From positions 1 to 8,937 of the forward strand of contig JANYKP010000413.1 in assembly GCA_025358195.1 (NCBI GenBank): a stretch of DNA of 8,937 nucleotides, written 5' to 3'. The position numbers and the translations under genes are program-made. The DNA is from Cyclobacteriaceae bacterium. Its GTDB lineage: Bacteria > Bacteroidota > Bacteroidia > Cytophagales > Cyclobacteriaceae. Under the pieces are notes generated by a model. It worked only from the letters and a program-made list of their open reading frames with translations. It made no database searches and was not told the origin of the DNA. Of this stretch, positions 4,869 through 8,937 are shown in pieces. Within the stretch, counting starts at the first letter, position 1; every line of letters starts with the position of its first letter.

Positions 4869-6014
4869 CTATTTAATATTGCGCAACCGTTTACCCATCA
4901 GGAAAAGATTTGCAAAGGCCACGAGGGCAACAATACCCAGGATAGAAGCCGTAATAACAATCTGGGTGTTACGGATCTGGAGTGTCTTCACCTGGTCGGA
5001 CAATTGTAGGGCGTCAATTTCTTTTTCTTTTTCTTGCAGTTCGAGCGCCACATGCATTTGAGCAATTTTTCTGGTGCTCTCCTCACCGTACACGCGCTCC
5101 TGGGCCTCGTTAAACTTTACGAGCGTTTCGTAGGCCTCTTTCATTTTTCCTTGCTTGGCGTAATTCGTTGCCATGCTTTTCAGAATTTGAGGAATATTGA
5201 AAGATGCCTGTAAATCGGTGGCAATGGCAAACGCCTGATTGAGATAACGCTGTGCTTCTGCAGACTGGCCGGCACGGGTGTACACTTCTCCGATATTCGC
5301 CAACAACGCAAGCTCGCTGATCCGGTTGTTTTGCTTCTTCACAATTTCCATGGCACGCAGATAATATTCTACCGCCCGTTGGTAGTTGCCCTCCCGGTAA
5401 TACAGATTGCCGATGTTGCTAAGTGGGTCTGCAAACTGGGCGCCAGCTTTCTCACTCAGCTTCCACGCTTCGGAATAATAATTTAATGCCTGATCATAGA
5501 GTTGCAGATCACTGTGGAGATTGCCAAGATTATTCATCGAGCCAATAATTCTCTCCTGATTGCCGAGCGCAACAAACCCGTTGTTGGATTCTTCGAAATA
5601 CTTCAAGGCCTGTCCATAATCTTTTTTCATGGAATAGATATTTGCAATATTGTTTTTCGCCGTGGCAATTCCCTCACCATTTTGAATTTCGGTGTAGAGG
5701 GCGAGGGACTTCAAATAATTTTCAAGGGCTACGTCCAGCGCCCCCTGGTTCCGGTAAGCGACACCCAGGTTATTGTGAGATGCCGCCATGCCTTTCTTGT
5801 CACCGATTGCGGTGGCCAGCATGAGGGCTTCATGGGTGTAGCCAATCGCTTTCACTGGATCAGAATTGATATACGTACGGAAAAGCTCGTTCATGATCTT
5901 CACTTTCTTGTCCCCCGTTGCCGTTTTTAGCGCGTTCTCTAAACTATCCAAAGGACTGCCAAAAGCCGATTGAACTCCCATTGCCCATACTACACAAAAC
6001 ATTAGCTTCTTCAT
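4869..6014 (-). CDS. TPR-repeat membrane protein without an output domain
   Basis: A 381-residue protein. The signal peptide MKKLMFCVVWAMGVQSAFG is followed by a periplasmic array of about six TPR-like repeats (residues about 77-310), recognisable by repeated NNLG-Y/NIGNLYY, A-YY and Y-EA positions. A Glu/Lys-rich coiled coil follows (313-349) and a single membrane span VITASILGIVALVAFANLFLM (353-373), with the tail GKRLRNIK. In Bacteroidota this architecture usually continues into a histidine kinase, adenylate cyclase or LuxR-type DNA-binding domain. Here the stop comes eight residues after the span, and no kinase frame follows before the HD gene. It may be a sensor half acting with a separate partner or a truncated relative. 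The start is set at the signal-peptide Met (6014); the frame is open to 6092 but that extension is not protein-like. Confidence 0.88.
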   Translation of the reverse strand: MKKLMFCVVWAMGVQSAFGSPLDSLENALKTATGDKKVKIMNELFRTYINSDPVKAIGYTHEALMLATAIGDKKGMAASHNNLGVAYRNQGALDVALENYLKSLALYTEIQNGEGIATAKNNIANIYSMKKDYGQALKYFEESNNGFVALGNQERIIGSMNNLGNLHSDLQLYDQALNYYSEAWKLSEKAGAQFADPLSNIGNLYYREGNYQRAVEYYLRAMEIVKKQNNRISELALLANIGEVYTRAGQSAEAQRYLNQAFAIATDLQASFNIPQILKSMATNYAKQGKMKEAYETLVKFNEAQERVYGEESTRKIAQMHVALELQEKEKEIDALQLSDQVKTLQIRNTQIVITASILGIVALVAFANLFLMGKRLRNIK

Positions 6015-6090
6015 TTTTGGATGATTTTGAATCACGAATTTAAGATATAAAGTTGAATGAAGTATGCCGGGAATCGGGGGAAATGATGGC

Positions 6091-6115
6091 ATGCAAAGCG
6101 CAAAGACGCAATGTT
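6091..6115 (+). repeat. short GCAAAG-type tandem repeat
   Basis: Within the 181-base gap between the divergent TPR and NTF2-like genes, 6094-6113 reads as three imperfect copies of GCAAAGNC. The remainder of the gap shows no gene and no clear promoter; TATTATTG (6130-6137) is one base from the -7 consensus but has no good -33 partner. Confidence 0.35.
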
Positions 6116-6195
6116 TTAATATCGGGGGTTATTATTGTTCCTTCGATCACCGTAATCGGTGGACTTTTTTGCCAACTTGAACCAAAATAATTCCT

Positions 6196-6672
6196 ATGAA
6201 ACTACTCCTCGGTTTTTTTCTGCTGTCTTGTTCACTCATGGCGCAGGAGGACAAAAAAGTTATGGAACCTATCAACCAGTTATTCGAGGCGATGAAAAAG
6301 GGTGATAGCGCTATGGCACATAAGGTTTTCCACCCCGTCACAAAACTCTACACGGTATTCATCGATAAGACTGGTCAATCCATTTTAAAGGGTGAGGCGG
6401 TCAGCGGCTTTTTAAAAGCGATTGGTACTCCTCACAAAGAAGTTTGGAATGAATTGATCTGGTCGCCTAAAATCGAGATCGATGGCAACTTTGCTCAGGC
6501 CTGGGTTTCATACGGTTTTTTTGTAGACAAGACATTCAGCCACTGCGGCGTAGATGCGTTCCAACTTTTTAAAGACAGTAGCGGTCAGTGGAAAATATTT
6601 CACCTGGCGGACACACGACAGAAGGAAGGATGCAAGGTGCCAGGAGAGGTTAGGGAACAGCTGAATAAATAG
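6196..6672 (+). CDS. secreted NTF2-like (lumazine-binding-like) protein
   Basis: A 158-residue exported protein. The N-terminus MKLLLGFFLLSCSLMAQ is a signal peptide; either cleavage after MAQ or lipidation at Cys12 (LLSC) is possible. The mature part has the cone-shaped NTF2-like fold of the DUF4440/putative lumazine-binding group: a first helix pair with PINQLFEAMKKGDSAMAHKVF (residues 25-45), a middle WSPKIEIDGNFAQAWVSYGFFVDK (89-112) and the signature SHCGVDAFQLFKDSSGQWKIFHLADTRQKEGC (115-146). Such proteins are usually non-enzymatic small-molecule binders in Bacteroidota; the ligand is unknown. A histidine phosphatase gene follows on the same strand after 83 bases, most of them a heptad repeat block. 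No Shine-Dalgarno sequence precedes the ATG. Confidence 0.85.
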   Translation: MKLLLGFFLLSCSLMAQEDKKVMEPINQLFEAMKKGDSAMAHKVFHPVTKLYTVFIDKTGQSILKGEAVSGFLKAIGTPHKEVWNELIWSPKIEIDGNFAQAWVSYGFFVDKTFSHCGVDAFQLFKDSSGQWKIFHLADTRQKEGCKVPGEVREQLNK

Positions 6673-6673
6673 A

Positions 6674-6726
6674 TAAGCTGTTGGCTGTTGGGTCTTTGGT
6701 CTTGGCTCTTCGCAGCATGGGCAGGA
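6674..6726 (+). repeat. heptad repeat block 3 (six 7-mers) with a single arm
   Basis: One base after the NTF2-like stop codon, 6674-6715 divides exactly into six 7-mers, including TTGGCTG (6681-6687), TTGGGTC (6688-6694), TTGGCTC (6702-6708) and a last unit TTCGCAG (6709-6715). The region at 8380 also ends its six-unit block with TTCGCAG, and GGCAGGA follows in both (6720-6726 here, 8431-8437 there). The facing second arm is missing here, so this looks like a truncated copy of the 8380 type. Confidence 0.8.
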
Positions 6727-6755
6727 TATTGCGCTGAACTTATATAGTAGTTGAT

Positions 6756-7256
6756 ATGAAAAAATTACCATTACTAGTTGCATTCGGGTTGTTAGTTGCG
6801 ACTTGGGGCTTTGCGCAATCAACGATCACAACCGTCATTCTTCTCCGTCATGCGGAAAAGGGAACTGAGGCAAGCGACCCTGATTTGTCAAGCGATGGCA
6901 GGAAGCGGGCGGAATCACTCGTGGTGCTCTTGCAAAAAACAAAAATAGACGCGATCTATTCTACATCGTACAAGCGTACACGAAATACCGTTACAGCGCT
7001 AGCAGCGGCAAAGGGTCTTGTAGTTACAGGATATGATGCTACGAAGTTGGAAGAAGTAGATGCTTTGCTGCAAAAGCACAAGGGTGGCACGATCGTACTC
7101 TGTGGTCATTCGAATACCACGCCCACGATTGTCAATTATCTCACCGGCCACAAAGATGAATATCATTCCTTCGAGGACAGCGACTATGGAAATCTGGTAA
7201 TGGTCTCGGTGGTAGAGCGGGGAAGGGATGCGAGGGTGGTGTGGTTGAGGTATTGA
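6756..7256 (+). CDS. secreted histidine phosphatase (phosphoglycerate mutase-like/SixA-like)
   Basis: A 166-residue exported member of the histidine phosphatase superfamily. The signal peptide MKKLPLLVAFGLLVATWGFAQ is followed by the catalytic strand TTVILLRHAEKG, where His32 is the phospho-acceptor with Arg31. Next are DLSSDGRKRAESL (43-55), YSTSYKRTRNTVTALA (68-83) and the second catalytic His in VLCGHSNTTPTIVNYL (114-129, His118). It ends in a short final strand with no extra domain. The export signal points to a periplasmic phosphatase rather than a cytoplasmic phosphohistidine phosphatase; the substrate is unknown. The upstream 83 bases hold heptad block 3. A heptad block also overlaps the region immediately after the stop. 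Confidence 0.9.
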   Translation: MKKLPLLVAFGLLVATWGFAQSTITTVILLRHAEKGTEASDPDLSSDGRKRAESLVVLLQKTKIDAIYSTSYKRTRNTVTALAAAKGLVVTGYDATKLEEVDALLQKHKGGTIVLCGHSNTTPTIVNYLTGHKDEYHSFEDSDYGNLVMVSVVERGRDARVVWLRY

Positions 7257-7263
7257 GGAGATG

Positions 7264-7298
7264 TTGGGTCTTGCGTGTTGGGTGTTAGCTGTTGGATC
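7264..7298 (+). repeat. heptad repeat block 4, overlapping the end of the four-helix-bundle gene
   Basis: Five contiguous 7-mers: TTGGGTC (7264-7270), TTGCGTG (7271-7277), TTGGGTG (7278-7284), TTAGCTG (7285-7291) and TTGGATC (7292-7298). The block fills the gap between the histidine phosphatase stop (7256) and the convergent four-helix-bundle gene. The TTA of the fourth unit is that gene's stop codon on the minus strand, and the following bases encode its last four residues. Confidence 0.78.
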
Positions 7299-7659
7299 TC
7301 GGTTTGATGTTATTGACTTTTGTGACAAGCGCATTGATTTGCTTTTGTTCGATATGTAGCTTTTCCAAGAATCCGTTTAATTCTTTTTCCGAAATCATTT
7401 CGAGTCGTTGTGCCAAAATAAAATCATTCTCAACTTCAAAAGCAGATCCTAAAGAAATTTCCAAGTAGTGCTTAAATTCCTTTTGACTGGAACGACTGCA
7501 TCCTTCTGCAATATTTGATGGAATTGAAACGGCAGCTTTCCGAATTTGGCTTTTCATTCCGTATTCTTCTTCCCGTGGAAATTGTTTGAGTATCTTGTAT
7601 GCGTCGACAGCCAGGTCCATACCTTGATTCCAAATATGCATGTCTCTGAAGTTCCTCAT
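7285..7659 (-). CDS. four-helix-bundle protein of the S23 / 23S rRNA intervening-sequence family
   Basis: A 124-residue protein with the clear signature of the S23-type four-helix-bundle family (TIGR02436). Marks are the opening FRDMHIWNQGMDLAVDAYKI (residues 4-23), FPREEEYGMKSQIRKAAVSIPSNIAEGCSRSSQKEFKHYLEISLGSAFEVENDFILA (27-83) and a last helix to about residue 118. Relatives are encoded in intervening sequences within 23S rRNA genes and are related in fold to the Avd accessory protein of diversity-generating retroelements; they are basic and thought to bind nucleic acid. No 23S rRNA is present here, so this is a free-standing copy. Its last residues (RSNS) and stop codon lie in heptad block 4, and another heptad region begins about 160 bases upstream of its start. 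The bracketing suggests this gene travelled with the repeat, which is an inference. Confidence 0.88.
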   Translation of the reverse strand: MRNFRDMHIWNQGMDLAVDAYKILKQFPREEEYGMKSQIRKAAVSIPSNIAEGCSRSSQKEFKHYLEISLGSAFEVENDFILAQRLEMISEKELNGFLEKLHIEQKQINALVTKVNNIKPRSNS

Positions 7660-7819
7660 GGTGAATAATTATTTTATCATTTGACCTTCTGTTCTTCCCT
7701 GGGATGTTCGTTTTGTTCGGGATTAAAAATCCATTATAAAATGAAGTGACGCAAGAAATCCGATACAAGAAAACATGACATTTGTAAAACAAATACAACT
7801 CCGAATATTTCTAAAAGCC
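7660..7819. other. AT-rich leader region upstream of the four-helix-bundle gene
   Basis: About 160 bases that look richer in A/T than the neighbours and contain no convincing gene. A perfect inverted repeat, ATTTGT-AAA-ACAAAT, sits at 7780-7794, and TATAAT occurs on the minus strand at 7739-7734. No TAnnTTTG element with a proper -33 partner was found. The region could hold a promoter or an untranslated RNA belonging to the four-helix-bundle gene, but I cannot show either. Confidence 0.35.
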
Positions 7820-7958
7820 GTTGACTGTTAGCTAGTGGGTCTTGGGAGGTCCCGGATCTTAGCCTCGAACTCATCGATTGGAGACTCAGAGCCAAGACCT
7901 AACGCCAACCGCCAAATAGCCAAGACCCAAGACCTAACAGCCAAAAGCCACCCGCCAA
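7820..7958. repeat. heptad repeat region 5, two facing arms
   Basis: The left arm (about 7820-7866) carries plus-oriented units such as TTGACTG (7821-7827). The right arm (7889-7958) carries minus-oriented units. Its distal part, 7917-7958, is exactly six 7-mers, including CAGCCAA, GACCTAA, GACCCAA and TAGCCAA on the + strand. Arms can pair imperfectly around a centre containing ATCGAT. The region stops 16 bases before the ATG of the OmpA-domain gene and so forms much of its upstream region. Confidence 0.75.
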
Positions 7959-7963
7959 TTTCG

Positions 7964-7971
7964 TACCTTTC
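7964..7971 (+). promoter_or_regulatory. possible -7 element TACCTTTC for the OmpA-domain gene
   Basis: TACCTTTC is one base from TAnnTTTG and lies three bases before the ATG, directly after heptad region 5. No TTTG is present at the expected -33 distance, which falls inside the repeat. If used, the transcript would be leaderless. Confidence 0.25.
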
Positions 7972-7974
7972 CAC

Positions 7975-8379
7975 ATGGTTCGACTCGCCATATTTTTAGT
8001 ACTCACAGGCAGTCAGGTCTTCGCGCAGCAGGACGAGATCCGCAAAAGTATTTACTTCGACGGTGGCAGTTACTCCATGGATGAATATCAGGCCGCTGAC
8101 CTCGCCCATTGGCTTGATTCGATTCCGAACCTGCTGGACAAATACGAAATTCAACTGATCAGCCACACAGACCCCATCGGAGGAAAGCGCTTTAACGAGT
8201 GGCTCTCTCGCATGCGCAGCGAAACGGTATTTGACTTGCTCATCAAAAAAGACATACCGGAAAAAATGATCCACATCAAAGATTGGGGACTGGAGAATCC
8301 GGTATACCAAAATGACTCCCACATGGGCAGAATTATGAACAGAAGGGTGGATGTGATCCTGCGACCTGTTGTGTTTTAG
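7975..8379 (+). CDS. secreted stand-alone OmpA C-terminal domain protein
   Basis: A 134-residue protein that is essentially one OmpA-like peptidoglycan-binding domain behind a signal peptide (MVRLAIFLVLTGSQVFAQ). Domain marks are SIYFDGGSYSM (residues 25-35), LISHTDPIGGKRFNEWLSRMRSETVFDLL (61-89) with the HTD...G...N..LS pattern, GLENPVYQ (105-112) and MGRIMNRRVDVIL (117-129) with the conserved arginines that face the peptidoglycan peptide. Asp66 and Arg123/Arg124 are the expected diaminopimelate contacts. There is no beta-barrel, TPR or lipobox, so it should be a small soluble periplasmic cell-wall-binding protein. In this family the domain is normally joined to other modules, so a minimal form is notable. 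The 8380 hairpin begins directly after its stop codon. Confidence 0.85.
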   Translation: MVRLAIFLVLTGSQVFAQQDEIRKSIYFDGGSYSMDEYQAADLAHWLDSIPNLLDKYEIQLISHTDPIGGKRFNEWLSRMRSETVFDLLIKKDIPEKMIHIKDWGLENPVYQNDSHMGRIMNRRVDVILRPVVF

Positions 8380-8490
8380 TTGGGTGTTGGGTGTTGGGTC
8401 TTGGGTCTTAGCTTTTCGCAGCTTGTGATTGGCAGGAGGCTCTTACCATTACTGCGAAAAGCTAAGACCTAGGACCCAATACCCAACACC
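8380..8490. repeat. heptad repeat region 6, long near-perfect hairpin
   Basis: The left arm 8380-8421 is six exact 7-mers: TTGGGTG twice, TTGGGTC twice, then TTAGCTT and TTCGCAG. The right arm 8452-8490 is its inverted copy; 39-base arms (8383-8421 against 8452-8490) match at 36 positions around a 30-base loop. It starts at the base after the OmpA-domain stop codon. In RNA this would be a very stable stem-loop, able to protect or terminate the upstream transcript; no T-tract follows the right arm. It is the best preserved copy of the family in this window. Confidence 0.88.
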
Positions 8491-8506
8491 TTGTCACTAT
8501 CCGATT

Positions 8507-8532
8507 CCGGACACCTTTTTTCATTGCCGGAC
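8507..8532 (+). promoter_or_regulatory. paired CCGGAC direct repeat upstream of the ABC transporter gene
   Basis: CCGGAC occurs at 8507-8512 and 8527-8532, 20 bases (about two helical turns) apart, each preceded by an ATT. They lie 54-79 bases upstream of a sigma-54-like element, a place where an activator could bind. The remainder of the 151-base gap holds no gene. Confidence 0.25.
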
Positions 8533-8585
8533 GTATTTAGTGCAACTATTCCCAAAATCAACCGTCTAAATGCCTGAAACGTGGA

Positions 8586-8602
8586 TGGCATTATTATTGG
8601 CA
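8586..8602 (+). promoter_or_regulatory. weak sigma-54-like promoter element
   Basis: TGGCATTATTATTGGCA resembles the sigma-54 pattern TGGCAY-N5-TTGCW: the -24 half is good, but the -12 half reads TTGGC, so the critical C is displaced by one base. A start near 8613 would give a leader of about 30 bases. CCGGGTCCCGG (8610-8620), a palindrome, overlaps that start. Confidence 0.25.
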
Positions 8603-8641
8603 CTTGGAGCCGGGTCCCGGAAGCTTAACCCTTAAATTATC

Positions 8642-8937
8642 ATGATCAAACTTCAAAACGTTGACAAGTACATTGACACACGCTTTCAGCGGACCTTTAT
8701 CCTGAAAAGTATAGACCTGGAGGTACAGCAGGGCGAATTCCTTACCATTATGGGTCCCAGTGGTGCAGGCAAGTCGTCACTTATGAACATCATCGGAATG
8801 CTGGATGAGCCCTCAGCAGGAGAATATTATTTCTTTGATGAACCGGTGCACAAGCTCAAGGAGAAACAAAAATCAGAAATGCATAAAAACTATATCGGCT
8901 TCATTTTTCAGGCTTATCACCTGATAGACGAACTGAC
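8642..8937 (+). CDS. ABC transporter ATP-binding protein, MacB/LolD type (5' part, cut by the window edge)
   Basis: The first 98 residues of an ABC ATPase. The beginning MIKLQNVDKYIDTRFQRTFILKSIDLEVQQGEFLTIMGPSG shows the usual first strands. Walker A is GPSGAGKS (residues 38-45), followed by LMNIIGMLDEPSAGEYYF (48-64), and the Q-loop is FIFQAYHLIDEL with Gln90. IMGPSGAGKSSLMNIIGMLDEPSAG and the FQ..HLI..L pattern are typical of the MacB/LolD/FtsE branch, which works with FtsX-like permeases in drug export, lipoprotein release or signalling. The signature motif, Walker B and any permease lie beyond the edge. ATG 8642 has no obvious Shine-Dalgarno sequence. A possible sigma-54-like promoter lies upstream. 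Confidence 0.92.
   Translation, partial: MIKLQNVDKYIDTRFQRTFILKSIDLEVQQGEFLTIMGPSGAGKSSLMNIIGMLDEPSAGEYYFFDEPVHKLKEKQKSEMHKNYIGFIFQAYHLIDEL

Noticed and set aside
5502..5930. 142-residue plus-strand frame inside the TPR gene
   Set aside because: Antisense to a well-supported TPR array; composition is that of a shadow frame.
6015..6092. 26-residue N-terminal extension of the TPR protein
   Set aside because: It would bury the signal peptide; the Met at 6014 begins a standard MKK signal sequence.
7285..7659. Diversity-generating retroelement (Avd-like gene)
   Set aside because: The protein is related in fold to Avd, but there is no reverse transcriptase, no template/variable repeat pair and no adenine-specific mutation pattern in the window.
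7472..7798. 108-residue minus-strand frame overlapping the four-helix-bundle gene
   Set aside because: It overlaps in another frame a gene with clear family motifs and has no recognisable features of its own.
7820..7958. CRISPR array
   Set aside because: The units are contiguous degenerate 7-mers without unique spacers, and no cas gene is present.
8380..8490. Standard rho-independent terminator
   Set aside because: The stem is far longer than usual and no T-run follows the right arm; kept as a repeat hairpin.

Overview
The window looks like a chromosomal segment of a Bacteroidota bacterium, probably of the Cytophagales. Several starts lie just downstream of TAnnTTTG-type -7 promoter elements, most starts lack a Shine-Dalgarno sequence, and many small proteins begin with MKK signal peptides ending in AQ. 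Typical gene types include S33 hydrolase lipoproteins, signal-peptide/TPR/coiled-coil/membrane proteins, secreted NTF2-like and OmpA-domain proteins, and an S23-type four-helix-bundle gene. Genus is not determinable by eye.

Layout: 1-68 may hold the tail of an upstream gene. 135-1132 carries a RibD/DHFR-fold protein and a SRPBCC (AHSA1-like) protein on +. 1226-2248 (-) is an alpha/beta hydrolase lipoprotein, divergent from a YkgJ-type cysteine-cluster protein at 2293-2862 (+). A small membrane protein (2865-3086, -) converges on it with a 2-base gap. 3309-3863 (+) is a secreted thioredoxin-fold protein. 3864-4242 looks empty but holds a 46-residue membrane protein on - (4015-4155) with a good Bacteroidota promoter and a candidate terminator. 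An HD-domain hydrolase (4243-4782, -) and a TPR membrane protein (4869-6014, -) follow. 6196-7256 (+) carries a secreted NTF2-like protein and a secreted histidine phosphatase. A four-helix-bundle gene (7285-7659, -), a stand-alone OmpA domain (7975-8379, +) and the 5' end of an ABC transporter ATPase (8642 to the edge, +) complete the window. No multi-step pathway is evident; these look like independent housekeeping and accessory genes.

The most striking signal is not a gene. Six intergenic places carry a degenerate 7-base tandem repeat (consensus about TTGGGTN, variants TTGGCTN and TTAGSTN). It often occurs as a block of six heptads (42 bases), singly or as two facing arms forming a hairpin. 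Blocks sit against gene ends: directly before the start codon at 135, directly after the stops at 1132, 6672, 7256 and 8379, and before the start at 7975. The four-helix-bundle gene lies between two such regions, and its stop codon and last four residues are made of repeat sequence. This suggests a dispersed, formerly mobile or actively spreading repeat family, possibly connected with the S23-type protein; that link is an inference.
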